DNA of 64,000 bases from Nguyenibacter vanlangensis (GCF_038719015.1 NZ_CP152276.1:2585501-2649500), one strand, 5' to 3'. Numbered from the stretch's first letter, positions 35,457-45,481 are shown. Program-made: numbers and translations. The notes: generated from the sequence alone by a model not told the origin.

Positions 35457-36245
35457 ATGAAAGTTGCTCTGGGACAGTTCGCCGTTGCCGCAGACTGGCA
35501 TACCAATCAGGCGGCCTGCCTGAAGCTGATTGCGCGCGCGAAATCGGGCGGTGCGGACCTGCTGGTCCTGCCCGAAGGCATCCTCGCACGCGACATCAAC
35601 GACCCGGAGATCATGCCCAAGACGGCGCAGCCGCTCGATGGTCCATTCATGGCCGGACTGTGCGCGGCTTCCGAAGGCATTACGGTGATGGGCTGCGTCA
35701 ACGTGCCGGACGGGGATGGTCGTTTTTACAACACGCTCGTCGTTCTGCGCGACGGCAACATCATCGCGCGCTATCGCAAGATCCATCTCTATGACGCATT
35801 CGGCGCGCGTGAGTCCGATCGCACGGCACCGGGCCACAGCCTCCCCCCGGTGATCGAGATCGGGGGGCTCAAGGTCGGCGTCATGACCTGTTACGATGTT
35901 CGCTTCCCCGAAGTCGCACGCGCGCTCGCCGCGGCAGGCGCCGAAGTAATCGCCATACCGGCAGCGTGGATACGCGGCCCGGGCAAGGAGCACCACTGGC
36001 GTGTCCTCAACACGGCGCGTGCGCTGGACAACACCTGTTATGTCGTGGCGGTCGGTGAATGCGGCGTGCGAAACTGTGGCGCCAGCATGGTGGTCGACCC
36101 GCTGGGTGTCGTGACGCTTGATCTTGGTGAGGCTCCGGCGCTCGGCTTCTGCGACCTCGACCCTGCGCGCATCGCGCATGCCCGGAAAGTGCTGCCCGTG
36201 ATCGAGAACCGGCGCTTTGCCAACCCGATCCTGCGCTCGGCCTGA
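35457..36245 (+). CDS. Carbon-nitrogen hydrolase (nitrilase superfamily amidase)
   Basis: A 262-residue hydrolase with the complete catalytic triad: Glu in LLVLPEGILA, Lys in RYRKIHLYD, and Cys in GVMTCYDVRFPEVARALA. The sequence is of the Nit1/deaminated glutathione amidase or omega-amidase type (HHWRVLNTARALDNTCYVVAVG). It would cleave an amide or nitrile C-N bond in the cytoplasm. It stands between a TonB receptor and an MFS transporter in a tight operon, suggesting it acts on an imported compound. The natural substrate is unknown. Confidence 0.93.
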   Translation: MKVALGQFAVAADWHTNQAACLKLIARAKSGGADLLVLPEGILARDINDPEIMPKTAQPLDGPFMAGLCAASEGITVMGCVNVPDGDGRFYNTLVVLRDGNIIARYRKIHLYDAFGARESDRTAPGHSLPPVIEIGGLKVGVMTCYDVRFPEVARALAAAGAEVIAIPAAWIRGPGKEHHWRVLNTARALDNTCYVVAVGECGVRNCGASMVVDPLGVVTLDLGEAPALGFCDLDPARIAHARKVLPVIENRRFANPILRSA

Positions 36246-36252
36246 ACCGCGC

Positions 36253-37506
36253 ATGGCTGATACTCAGGAAGTCGTCGCCGAGCGTGCTGATGGTTCCTCC
36301 TGGACCATGCTGGTGGCTCTTGTGGTTCCCATTAACATCATGATGGCGCTCGACAAGAACAGCTTCGCACTCGCCGCCCCACGTATTGGCCATGCGCTCG
36401 GACTGAATTACGTCCAGATATCGACCGTGATTGCGTCCCTCGCCTGGAGCTACGCCGTCATGCAGTTGCCGAGCGGATGGCTCGTCAGCCGGATCGGGCC
36501 GCATCGCGCCTTGGGCTTTGCCTGCCTGCTTTGGTCGCTTGTCACAATGGCGATGCCGCAGGCATCAGGCTTTACCAGTTTCCTTGCCTTCCGCATCGCC
36601 ATGGGTGCCTTCCAGGCACCCGACTGGAGCGCCAGCGTCAGCGCCGTGCATGACTGGTTCGCCTCGACCCGCCGGTCCCGAGGCAATGCCGTGCTTCTGG
36701 GATGCCTCTATATCGGGTCGGCATCGGCCGGTCCGATCACCACGCAAGCCGTCACGGTCATCGGGTGGCGCCACACGCTTGTGGCATTCGGTGCGATCGG
36801 TGTCGGGCTGAGCCTTCTGTGGCTCCTGTTTTACCGCGACGGCCCGCATCGTGGCGATCAGACGTCTCCACCCCGAGCGACGACGCCGATTTTCGCAGCC
36901 TTGCTACGCTCGCCCCGCTTCTGGGCGAGCGGCGCTTTCTATCTCTGCGTCCTGTCGGTGCAGTCCTTTTATCACGTGACCTTGCCGCACTACCTGATGT
37001 CAGCCCGTCATCTGAGCTACGCGTCCATGGGTTGGATCTTCGCCATGCCGTGGCTCTGCCTTTACGTTTCGGTCATCGGCAGCGGCTTTGCCAGCGATCT
37101 GATCCTGCGGCGCACGGGGTCGATTTTTGCAAGCCGCGCGGTGTTCGGGGCCGTCGGCGCGGTACTCAGTGCATTGGCCCTGGAAGCCGCGACATTCTGC
37201 GCCAGCACGATCGCCGCCGTGGCCTGCCTGTGCATGGCCCTCGCAGCACTCGGCATGTGTCAGGTCTCCATCTGGTCGCTTGCACAAGGGCTGACAAATC
37301 GCTTCGTCGGCATTGTTGTCGGATGGGCGGGGTTCTGGGGAAACGTCGCCGCCGGTATCGTACCGATTGTGACGTCCTGGATGCTCGCACGCGGCGTCGG
37401 CTGGTCCGCTGCGCTTGCCGTTCCGTGTCTGCTCGGCGTTCTCGGCGCTGTGTTCTGTCTGGTGGCTGGCAGACGCGGGCCCACGCTCGACGCGGATTTT
37501 TTTTGA
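36253..37506 (+). CDS. MFS transporter, anion:cation symporter type
   Basis: A 417-residue permease starting seven bases after the amidase stop (MADTQEVVAERADGSSWTM). It has about 12 hydrophobic helices. The ALDKNSFALAAPRIGHALGL and LPSGWLVSRIGPHRALGFACLLWSLVT segments are typical of the ACS family, which carries hexuronates, tartrate, phthalate and other organic anions. In this operon it would import the amide substrate or move the acid product. Substrate is not assignable from sequence. Confidence 0.92.
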   Translation: MADTQEVVAERADGSSWTMLVALVVPINIMMALDKNSFALAAPRIGHALGLNYVQISTVIASLAWSYAVMQLPSGWLVSRIGPHRALGFACLLWSLVTMAMPQASGFTSFLAFRIAMGAFQAPDWSASVSAVHDWFASTRRSRGNAVLLGCLYIGSASAGPITTQAVTVIGWRHTLVAFGAIGVGLSLLWLLFYRDGPHRGDQTSPPRATTPIFAALLRSPRFWASGAFYLCVLSVQSFYHVTLPHYLMSARHLSYASMGWIFAMPWLCLYVSVIGSGFASDLILRRTGSIFASRAVFGAVGAVLSALALEAATFCASTIAAVACLCMALAALGMCQVSIWSLAQGLTNRFVGIVVGWAGFWGNVAAGIVPIVTSWMLARGVGWSAALAVPCLLGVLGAVFCLVAGRRGPTLDADFF

Positions 37507-37534
37507 CAATCCTGAACCCATAGGGAAAAAGATT

Positions 37535-37954
37535 GTGGACAACACTTCCCTCAGCGGTTGCTGGATCATCGACGCGGCGCATTCGTCGTGGAGCGATGGC
37601 CGGTTTCCACCCGACATGAGTCTGCGCCTCTATCTCGAGTTCACGCAAGATCGGCTGCGGTATCACTCGGAAAATGATACGGATCGTACACAGGCCGTCC
37701 GTACTCTCGATTACGACACGGTCCTGGACGGAAGCACGTCAGGCCTTGCGGGCAGCCCGCGCTTCGATACCGTCCGCGCACGCCAGATCTCCGCGTTGGA
37801 ATTCGAGATTCTAGAACTGCTCGATGGCGACGTGATCGTCGCCGCCTATTGGCGCTTCAGCGAGGACGGGCGTACTCTGTGGCGGTGGGGTGTTGGGAAG
37901 TCCCCGCTCGGACGCTCCCGTACTTACGCAGAGCTCTTTGTCCGCAAGGATTGA
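37535..37954 (+). CDS. Small beta-rich protein of unknown function
   Basis: Starting at the GTG that follows AGGGAAAAAG, the product is 139 residues: VDNTSLSGCWIIDAAHSSWS and on to DTVRARQISALEFEILELLDGDVIVAAYWRFSEDGRTLWRW. The layout (opening 'LSG-W', alternating strands, a SEDGRTL-type turn) resembles a family of small secreted or cytoplasmic beta proteins with a 'GTWKLNxAKS' start and 'SKDGKTL' turn, but similarity is weak and I cannot name a function. It is the last gene of the TonB receptor - amidase - MFS operon. No signal peptide is present. Confidence 0.6.
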   Translation: MDNTSLSGCWIIDAAHSSWSDGRFPPDMSLRLYLEFTQDRLRYHSENDTDRTQAVRTLDYDTVLDGSTSGLAGSPRFDTVRARQISALEFEILELLDGDVIVAAYWRFSEDGRTLWRWGVGKSPLGRSRTYAELFVRKD

Positions 37955-37984
37955 TTGCGAAAGAGGCCCTCATATGTCACTGCA

Positions 37985-38395
37985 CCGCGTCTGTGTCGTT
38001 CGAAGCAGCCAAGGTGCCGCCTGCGTTAGCAGGGGGAATGCTGCGGAGCGGTCTATGAATGCCAACAGCATTTTCCGCGGCGATCGAGCTCCACCATCGC
38101 AAAATATGCCGATGCCTTACGCAGGATCTCGTTGGCGCGCCGCAACTCTTTGTCCTCGCGCTCAAGCTCTTTGAGCCGAATGCGCTCGTCACCAGCTTCC
38201 CCGCCGATCCTGCTCGCCGTCTCGCCTCATCGCGGTACCAGCACCACGGCGCCTCGGCCGTGCAGCCGATCTTGGCAGCAATCGAAGTCATCGCAGCCCA
38301 TTCCGAGCCGTAATCGGCGCGATGCTCGCCCACCATACGGACTGCAGGCTCACGGACCTCAGGCGAACGCGGCGGATTTCTCCTCCTTTCATCGT
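37985..38395 (-). pseudogene. IS3-family orfA relic
   Basis: On the minus strand, shifting between frames, the segment yields [55 protein letters not shown] and [13 protein letters not shown]. That is the order of an IS3-group OrfA: helix-turn-helix followed by leucine zipper. It has several frameshifts and no OrfB, so it is dead. Confidence 0.75.
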
Positions 38396-38830
38396 ATTCT
38401 GAGCTGCAATCACTGGAGTGCTCTGGCCCTGGCCAAGACGCCGTTTGTCTGGCTGGTCGCGGTTCTGGTGCCTGACGGTTCGGTCATCATCGGGGGTCGA
38501 CGATACGCTGGAACCGCGGACAGGGCGCAAGATCAGCGCGCGTGGCATTTATCGTGATCCGATGTGCTCGTCGCATGGACATTTCGTCAAAGCCAGCGGC
38601 CTACGCTGGCAAGCTTTCATGCTTCTTGCGCCGACCTCATGGACCGGACGGGTGGGGGATTGCCGTTCCCGACTGCGCTGTGCCCCTCGGAGTGCTACGC
38701 CCGTGAGCGTGGTCGCCCTCACCGGAAGCTGACGGACAGGGCGCCACCGTGCCGAGCATCCGGCCATGCTCCATCCAGCCACCGCCGCCGCCGTCGCAGC
38801 CGGCCGCTCAATCGCTCCACGGATCGACCC
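38395..38830 (+). pseudogene. IS701-type transposase relic
   Basis: Plus-strand pieces in different frames read ALALAKTPFVWLVAVLVPDG, DDTLEPRTGRKISARGIYRD, SSHGHFVKASGLRWQAFMLL, and further on LPFPTALCPSECYARERGR. This matches the DDE domain of IS701-type transposases. It carries at least two frameshifts and lacks both ends. Together with the IS3 relic it fills the stretch between the small-protein gene and lhr. Confidence 0.75.
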
Positions 38831-38935
38831 GTTCGACGCCAAATCTTTTGAAGTCGCGTAGACGCGTTTGTGACAAACTGCTCCTGTGGATTGAACGACC
38901 AAGGCTGCCGCTGAAAAGCAGAAAGAACCTGCGGA

Positions 38936-41900
38936 ATGACGCCCCGAAGGAAAACCCCGAACGCCGACCCGCTTGCAAGGTTCGCCTCCGCGACCCGCGC
39001 ATGGTTCGACGCGGCGTTCGCGTGTCCGACCGCGGTGCAGGCGGCAGCCTGGGCGGTCATCGGCGCCGGGGAAAACGCACTGGTGATCGCGCCGACCGGT
39101 TCGGGCAAGACCCTGGCCGCATTCCTGCATGCGATCGACCGGCTTTTCCGCGAGCGCGAGGCGGAGACCGCCGCAGAGGCGGCACCCGAGTCAACGACGC
39201 CCGAAGCAAGGGCGGCGACACGCATTCTCTACATCTCGCCGGTCAAAGCGCTCGGCGCCGACGTGCAGCGCAATCTGCGAATCCCGCTCCATGGCGTTGG
39301 AGTGGAGCGGGAGCGGCGCGGTGACGCACCCGTTGAAATCACTGTCGGCATGCGCACCGGCGATACCCCTGCGGCCGAACGGGCGGGGCTGCTGCGCCGC
39401 CCTCCCGATATTCTCATCACTACGCCCGAGTCACTCTATCTGATGCTGACCTCGAAGGCGCGCGAGACGCTGCGTGGCATACAGGCCGTGATCGTCGACG
39501 AGGTTCATGCGGTGGCCGACACCAAGCGCGGTGCGCATCTGGCGCTGAGCCTGGAGCGTCTGGACGCGCTGCTGGCCACACCAGCCCAGCGGATCGGATT
39601 GTCGGCGACCGTGCGTCCGGTCGATCGGGTGGCGCAATTCCTGGGTGGGGCGCAGCCGGTCACGGTCGTGAATCCGCCCTCGAGCCGCCGGCTCGATCTG
39701 AAGATCGTGGTGCCGGTCAAGGACATGGGCGACCTGGCGGCATCGGGCGGCCAGGCCGGCGATGAGGAACGGAGCGTACGAGGCGGCTCGATCTGGCCTC
39801 ATGTCGAAGCCAGCATCTTCGAGAAGATCCTGGCCCAGCGCGCGACGATCGTCTTCGCCAATTCGCGCGGCCTTGCCGAGAAGCTCACGGCAAGGCTTAA
39901 CGAACTCTATGCCGAGCGATTCGCGCAAGACGCGCCGCTCATGCCGAATGCCGAGCCGCCCGTCCATTACGCGTCGGCCTCCGGCAGCACCGAAAAGCGA
40001 TCGACGGGCGTGCCGCCGCTGCTCGCGCGCTCGCATCATGGCTCGGTCTCGAAAGAGCAGCGCCGCGAGATCGAAGACGCCCTCAAATCCGGCGATCTAC
40101 GCTGCGTCGTCGCGACGTCGAGCCTGGAACTCGGCATCGATATGGGGCTGGTCGATCTGGTGATCCAGGTTGCAGCGCCCCCATCGGTGGCGAGTGGCCT
40201 GCAACGGGTGGGCCGCGCCGGCCATCAGGTCGGCGGCGCGTCATCCGGGTTGGTCTATCCCCGCACGCGGCGCGATCTGGTCGATGCCACCGTAACCGTC
40301 GAATCCATGCGCGCCGGCCGTATCGAGGCGATCGACCCGCCTCGCAACCCGCTCGACGTGCTGGCCCAGCAGACGGTGGCGGCGGTCGCAGTCTCACCCG
40401 TGGCCGTCGAGGACTGGTATGCGGCGGTGCGCCGCGCCGCGCCTTTCCGGACCCTGCCGCGCGGCGCGTTCGATGCGACGCTCGACATGCTCGCCGGGCG
40501 CTATCCCTCCAACGATTTCGCCGCGTTCCGCCCCCGCCTGGTCTGGAACCGCGAGACCGGGGTCCTGACGCCGCGTCCCGGCGCCTTGCAGCTTGCCGTC
40601 ACGAGCGGCGGCACCATTCCCGACCGGGGAATGTTTGCCGTCGTCCTCCCTGAGGGCGAGGAACGGGCCGGGTCGCGCCGCGTCGGGGAACTCGATGAAG
40701 AGATGGTCTACGAATCCCGGGTGAACGACATCATCACACTCGGCACGACGTCCTGGCGCATCGAACAGATCACCAACGACCAGGTTATCGTGACGCCGGC
40801 GCCGGGCCGCTCGGCCCGGCTACCTTTCTGGCACGGCGATGGCGTGCGGCGGCCCGCCGAACTGGGGGAAGCGATCGGCGCCTTCCTGGCCGCGCTCGAC
40901 GCCGGAATACGCGAAGAAACCGGAGACGACGATACCGTTCCCCCGCCGGCGACGAGGCTGCGGGCGGCCGGGCTGAACACGAACGCGATCGCCAACATGC
41001 GTGCGCTCGTCGACGCGCAGCGTGCGGCGACCGGCGTGCTGCCGACGGATCGGACGCTGGTGGTCGAGCGCTGCCGCGACGAGGCCGGCGACTGGCGGGT
41101 CATCCTGCACTCGCCCTATGGGCGCCGCGTGCACGATCCCTGGGCGCTGGCGATCGCGGCGCGCGTCCGGCGCCGGTTCGGTGTCGACCCTTCGGTAGTG
41201 GCCAGTGACGACGGCATCGTCGCCCGCCTGCCCGATACCGCTGGACAGGTGCCGGGGGCGGAACTGTTCCTCTTCGACCCGGACAAACTCAGGGGCATTG
41301 TGACAGAAGCCGTGGGCGGCTCGGCATTGTTCGCTGCCCGCTTTCGGGAATGCGCCGCTCGCGCGCTGCTTCTGCCGCGCCGTGCGCCCGGCCATCGCTC
41401 CCCGTTGTGGCAGCAGCGGCTGCGCGCCGGCCAGTTGCTGGAGATCGTGCGGGACCATCCGGATTTTCCGATCCTGATCGAGACCGCCCGCGAATGCCTG
41501 CGGGACGTGTATGACCTCGCAGCACTCGACAGCCTGGCGCGCCGGCTCGCGGATGGCGCGATTCGGATCGTGGAGGTGACAACCGAAATTCCGTCGCCGT
41601 TCGCGGCGGACCTTCTGTTCGGATACGTTGCCGAATTCATGTATGCGACGGACGCGCCGATCGCCGAGCGACGCGCCTCGGTGCTGTCTCTGGACAGTGG
41701 GCTGCTCGCCGAACTTCTCGGCGAAGTCGATCTTGGGACACTTCTCGATCCCCTGGTCGTTGACCAGGTCGAGAATGAGTTGCAGCGCCTGGCACCGGCT
41801 TATCGGGCGAAGGGGAAGGAGGGCGTGGCCGATCTCGTGCGCGAACTCGGCCCCTTGTCGGCAGAGGAGGTCGTGGGGCGCCTCACGGATGGCAACGCCG

Positions 41901-43768
41901 AAGCCTGTCTCGCCACACTCGCGACCGAGCGCCGCCTCATCCGGGTGGCGATCGCAGGCCGAGCGTGCTGGACCGCCGTCGAGGACGCCGCCCGCGTGCG
42001 CGACGCGCTCGGCGTGACGCTGCCGGCCGGTCTGCCCGACATCTTCCTGCAGCCGGCCGCCGACCCGCTCGGCGATCTGGTCGCGCGATATGCGCGCACC
42101 CATGGACCGTTCACGACGAACGCGATCGCAGTCCGTTTCGGGCTCGGCGTCACGGTCGCCGACGCGGCACTGGAACGGCTGCGCGCGCAGGGCAAGCTGC
42201 TCAAGGGGAATTTCGGCGTCGAGCGCCGGCTGGAAGCGCAGGAGGAGTCCGCGGGCGCCGATCCCTCGATGCGCAATCCCCCCATGCCTAATCCGCTGGC
42301 TGGCCACGAATGGATAGCGGACGACGTGTTCCGGCGCCTGCGGCTGCGCTCGCTAAAGGCCGCGCGCGAGGCGACCCGCCCGGCCACCAGAGAAACCTAT
42401 GTACGCCTGCTACTGGAACGCCACGGCCTTGTTCCCCTGTCCGTCGGGCAGGCCGCGCTGCATCCCAGGCATACGGAGGGGGGAGCCCTCACGGGCATCG
42501 ACGGTGTCGCCCGCGTTATCGAACAACTCGCCGGCGTGCCTTTGCCGGCCTCGGTGTGGGAGAACCAGATCCTGCGTGCCCGCGTGCACAACTACACCCC
42601 GGCCATGCTGGACGAACTGATCTCCATCGAGACGGTCCTGTGGTGCGGCCATGGCAAGCTCAGCGGGGAAGACGGCCTGATCTCTTTGCATCCGCGAGAA
42701 TTCGCCGCCGAAACTCTGCCGCCCACAGCAGGCGCTGATGACGCAGCGGCCCTGTCGCCGCTTCAGCGAGCGATCCTCGATGTTCTCGCCGATGGCGGAG
42801 CCTATTTCGCACGCCAGCTTGCGACATTGGCGCCCGCCCGATTGGCGGAAGGATCGGTCGGGACCAGGGACGATGGTCCGCTGGTCCCGGCGTCCGATCT
42901 CGCTACGGCGCTCTGGGACCTTGCCTGGGCCGGATATATCACCAGCGACAGCTGGTCGCCGCTACGGGCTCGCACGGGCACACGCGCGCCGCACCGTCCG
43001 ATTCACCTGTCGCGGCGACGCAGGGGGCTTCGCGGATTGTCCTCGTTCGCGCAACCGAGGACAACCGGTGCTTCGACATCCGGTGCACGGGGCGATCCGA
43101 CCCTGGCGGGCCGCTGGTCGCTGCTGCCCCGCGAATCGGCCAGCGACACCGCCCGTACACTGGCGCTGGTCGAGGGGCTTCTCGACCGGTACGGCATCGT
43201 CACACGCGGCGCGGCCGTCGCGGAAGACGTGCCGGGCGGCTTCCCCGCGCTCCAGCCGCTTTTCCGGAGCATGGAGGATGCGGGGCAGATCGTGCGCGGC
43301 CGCTTCGTCGAAGGGCTGGGGGCCGCCCAGTTCGCGGAACGTGCGACCGTCGACCGGCTCCGCGAACTCGCGGACATGCGTTCCGCCGATCCCGTTCCGG
43401 TCGCGCTTTCGGCTGGCGATCCGGCCAACCCCTTCGGCATGATTCTGCCATGGCCGCCGCACCGATCCGCGATCCGCCCGACCCGCCGCGGCGGCGCGTT
43501 CGTCGTGATCGCCGCTGAACGCCTCGTATTCTATCTTACGCAGGGCGGCCGTAACCTGCTGACTTATATCGATGCGGATGATCCCGCCCTCGCCCCCGTC
43601 CTCAGCACCAGTCTTGCAGCGCTCGCCGCCGCGCTTAAGCGCGAGAAGCATCTCATGTTCACGCTTGAAATGGTTGACGACCGTCCCGTGAGGACGACGA
43701 AGCTGGACGCTGCCCTGCGCGCCTGCGGTTTCTCAATGGTGCCGAAGGGCCTGAGCTGGCATCAATAA
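38936..43768 (+). CDS. lhr: Lhr-family ATP-dependent helicase
   Basis: A 1610-residue superfamily 2 helicase of full bacterial Lhr length. The helicase core shows Walker A APTGSGKTLAAF (about 44-55), the DEVH motif II in VIVDEVHAVADTKRG, motif III IGLSATVRP, and motif VI in GLQRVGRAGHQVGG. It is followed by the Lhr winged-helix and beta-barrel core domains and the long C-terminal extension. Lhr is a 3'-5' ssDNA-dependent ATPase that unwinds RNA:DNA and DNA duplexes and works in DNA repair. No nuclease or phosphodiesterase gene is adjacent; a DUF72 gene follows on the same strand. Confidence 0.95.
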   Translation: MTPRRKTPNADPLARFASATRAWFDAAFACPTAVQAAAWAVIGAGENALVIAPTGSGKTLAAFLHAIDRLFREREAETAAEAAPESTTPEARAATRILYISPVKALGADVQRNLRIPLHGVGVERERRGDAPVEITVGMRTGDTPAAERAGLLRRPPDILITTPESLYLMLTSKARETLRGIQAVIVDEVHAVADTKRGAHLALSLERLDALLATPAQRIGLSATVRPVDRVAQFLGGAQPVTVVNPPSSRRLDLKIVVPVKDMGDLAASGGQAGDEERSVRGGSIWPHVEASIFEKILAQRATIVFANSRGLAEKLTARLNELYAERFAQDAPLMPNAEPPVHYASASGSTEKRSTGVPPLLARSHHGSVSKEQRREIEDALKSGDLRCVVATSSLELGIDMGLVDLVIQVAAPPSVASGLQRVGRAGHQVGGASSGLVYPRTRRDLVDATVTVESMRAGRIEAIDPPRNPLDVLAQQTVAAVAVSPVAVEDWYAAVRRAAPFRTLPRGAFDATLDMLAGRYPSNDFAAFRPRLVWNRETGVLTPRPGALQLAVTSGGTIPDRGMFAVVLPEGEERAGSRRVGELDEEMVYESRVNDIITLGTTSWRIEQITNDQVIVTPAPGRSARLPFWHGDGVRRPAELGEAIGAFLAALDAGIREETGDDDTVPPPATRLRAAGLNTNAIANMRALVDAQRAATGVLPTDRTLVVERCRDEAGDWRVILHSPYGRRVHDPWALAIAARVRRRFGVDPSVVASDDGIVARLPDTAGQVPGAELFLFDPDKLRGIVTEAVGGSALFAARFRECAARALLLPRRAPGHRSPLWQQRLRAGQLLEIVRDHPDFPILIETARECLRDVYDLAALDSLARRLADGAIRIVEVTTEIPSPFAADLLFGYVAEFMYATDAPIAERRASVLSLDSGLLAELLGEVDLGTLLDPLVVDQVENELQRLAPAYRAKGKEGVADLVRELGPLSAEEVVGRLTDGNAEACLATLATERRLIRVAIAGRACWTAVEDAARVRDALGVTLPAGLPDIFLQPAADPLGDLVARYARTHGPFTTNAIAVRFGLGVTVADAALERLRAQGKLLKGNFGVERRLEAQEESAGADPSMRNPPMPNPLAGHEWIADDVFRRLRLRSLKAAREATRPATRETYVRLLLERHGLVPLSVGQAALHPRHTEGGALTGIDGVARVIEQLAGVPLPASVWENQILRARVHNYTPAMLDELISIETVLWCGHGKLSGEDGLISLHPREFAAETLPPTAGADDAAALSPLQRAILDVLADGGAYFARQLATLAPARLAEGSVGTRDDGPLVPASDLATALWDLAWAGYITSDSWSPLRARTGTRAPHRPIHLSRRRRGLRGLSSFAQPRTTGASTSGARGDPTLAGRWSLLPRESASDTARTLALVEGLLDRYGIVTRGAAVAEDVPGGFPALQPLFRSMEDAGQIVRGRFVEGLGAAQFAERATVDRLRELADMRSADPVPVALSAGDPANPFGMILPWPPHRSAIRPTRRGGAFVVIAAERLVFYLTQGGRNLLTYIDADDPALAPVLSTSLAALAAALKREKHLMFTLEMVDDRPVRTTKLDAALRACGFSMVPKGLSWHQ

Positions 43769-43851
43769 CGCGGCAGCCTCGAGATCGGCTGGCAGGAATC
43801 GCAAGCTGGGAGCTGAGATCCGTCGTCGTCCGGTCATAGGAGAAGCCGCTC

Positions 43852-44610
43852 ATGTCCATTCGCATCGGCGTCGCTGGTTGGTCGATCCCGTCCGCGCTTA
43901 CCCAGCGATTTCCCTCGGTCGGCACGCACCTTGAACGTTATGGCGCGCGCTTTTCAGCTGTCGAGATCAATAGCAGCTTCTATCGACCGCACCGGCGCAC
44001 GACCTATGAGCGCTGGGCAGCAAGCGTGCCGCCCGAATTCCGCTTCTCCGTCAAGCTGCCCAAAACGATCACGCATGAGCGCCGCTTGATCGATTGTCGG
44101 GCGCTCATCGAACGCTTTGCCGAGGAAACGAGCGGCTTGGGCGACAAGCGTGGTCCCGTCCTGGTTCAGCTTCCTCCGAGTTTCGCCTACGCCGGCGACA
44201 TCACCGAACGATTCATCAATGAGCTGAAGGCCACGGTCACTGGATCTGTCGTTTTGGAGCCGAGACATGCCAGTTGGTTCCAGCCGGAGGTCGACCACAT
44301 GTTAGGGAGGCAGCAAGTGTCACGGGTCGCGGCGGATCCGGCCAAACCATTGCTTGCGGCGCAACCCGGAGGCTGGAGCGGCCTCGCCTATTTTCGGCTG
44401 CACGGCTCCCCTCGCATCTACGAGTCAATTTATGGGAAAGAGGCTATTGAAGCTCATGCGAAAGTCGTTGCTTCGCTCGCCACGTGCGGCGCCGATGTTT
44501 GGACGATCTACGACAACACCATCTATGGCGCAGCCACCCAGAACGCGTTTCAGCTTACCGAAACTGTGATTGAATACGAAGTCGGAGACGAATTGGTCAG
44601 TTGCCGTTAG
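43852..44610 (+). CDS. DUF72 (YecE-like) protein
   Basis: A 252-residue TIM-barrel-like DUF72 protein: IRIGVAGWSIPSAL, RYGARFSAVEINSSFYRPHRRTTYERWAASVPPEFRFSVKLPKTITH, GPVLVQLPPSFAY, PRHASWF and the late FRLHGSPRIYESIYG and DVWTIYDNTIYGAATQNA stretches. The family's function is unknown; some members are linked to metal/nucleic-acid chemistry by genomic context only. It lies 83 bases downstream of lhr on the same strand. Confidence 0.93.
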   Translation: MSIRIGVAGWSIPSALTQRFPSVGTHLERYGARFSAVEINSSFYRPHRRTTYERWAASVPPEFRFSVKLPKTITHERRLIDCRALIERFAEETSGLGDKRGPVLVQLPPSFAYAGDITERFINELKATVTGSVVLEPRHASWFQPEVDHMLGRQQVSRVAADPAKPLLAAQPGGWSGLAYFRLHGSPRIYESIYGKEAIEAHAKVVASLATCGADVWTIYDNTIYGAATQNAFQLTETVIEYEVGDELVSCR

Positions 44611-44681
44611 CAGGCGAAACCGCATGCGCGGGAGCCGTCTTCCTTATCGGCTCCCGCGACATCATCGTGGACGGACTCGTG

Positions 44682-45416
44682 TCAGTTCGGTCCGTCCACC
44701 GCCATCAGTTCAGGATGGAATGCAGGGCTGTCTATACACTTGAATCCCCCTTTACTCGACAAGGAGCCGGCCATGTCCGCAGAACCGTCTCCATCTTCGT
44801 CGGTCGAATCATTGAAATATTGGTCCACCAGATCCGGAGTGGGCTGAAGCGAGCCGATCTCCAGAGGCGACAAGCCCAGGCTGTCCAATGCCAGCATGAA
44901 GGCCTTCATATGCGTGATTTCACGAGTCATCAGGAACTGCAGCGCATCCCGTGTGCCCTGGTCGTCACAAAAATCGATCAACCGCTCATAGGTGATCTTC
45001 GCACGGGCCTCCGCCGCGATATTGTTACGAAGGTCTACCTCTGGCTGCCCGGTGATCTTCAGGTAATCAGCCGTCCACGCATTGCCTCGGGAGTTAAACA
45101 GATTGACACCACTCCCCCCGGTGATGGCGAGCAGCGGGTCGGCGTCAGCGTCCTCCCGCGACGTTTTCATCGGCTTGAGGTGCATGCGAGCCAGCGTGCC
45201 GATCACCTCCAGGTGACTCAATTCCTCGGTGCCGATATCCATCAGCAGATCCTTCAGCATCGGATCATCCGTGTTAATGCCCTGAATCGAATATTGCATC
45301 GCCGCGGCCAGCTCGCCGTTCGCCCCGCCAAATTGCTCCAGAAGCATGGCACCGAATCTCGGATCGGCTTCACCGATCCGCACTGTATACATCAGCTTTT
45401 TTACATGATGGTACAT
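44682..45416 (-). CDS. Manganese (di-Mn) catalase
   Basis: A 244-residue four-helix-bundle protein. Helix regions carry the di-manganese ligands: GANGELAAAMQYSIQGIN, TEELSHLEVIGTLARMHL, AAEARAKITYERLIDFCDD and LMTREITHMKAFMLALDSL. It ends with the acidic tail DEDGDGSADMAG. Mn catalases break down hydrogen peroxide without haem. It is adjacent to a DUF892 ferritin-like gene on the same strand, a common stress pairing. The start is at MYHHVKKLMYTVR. Confidence 0.93.
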   Translation of the reverse strand: MYHHVKKLMYTVRIGEADPRFGAMLLEQFGGANGELAAAMQYSIQGINTDDPMLKDLLMDIGTEELSHLEVIGTLARMHLKPMKTSREDADADPLLAITGGSGVNLFNSRGNAWTADYLKITGQPEVDLRNNIAAEARAKITYERLIDFCDDQGTRDALQFLMTREITHMKAFMLALDSLGLSPLEIGSLQPTPDLVDQYFNDSTDEDGDGSADMAGSLSSKGGFKCIDSPAFHPELMAVDGPN

Positions 45417-45481
45417 AACACATTCCTATATCTTCTAAATATAACGTTTTCCCCCGGTGGGTTTCGCAGTCCAGAAAGGGC

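Noticed and set aside
38936..44610. An antiphage defence system built on the large helicase and DUF72 protein
   Set aside because: The helicase has the complete housekeeping Lhr architecture and no nuclease, methylase or typical defence partner is adjacent.
45417..45480. An EcfG-type general stress promoter before the Mn catalase
   Set aside because: A GAAAC...CGTT pair is present on the minus strand, but spacing (14) and the -35 half differ from the usual GGAAC with 16-17 spacing; too weak to call.
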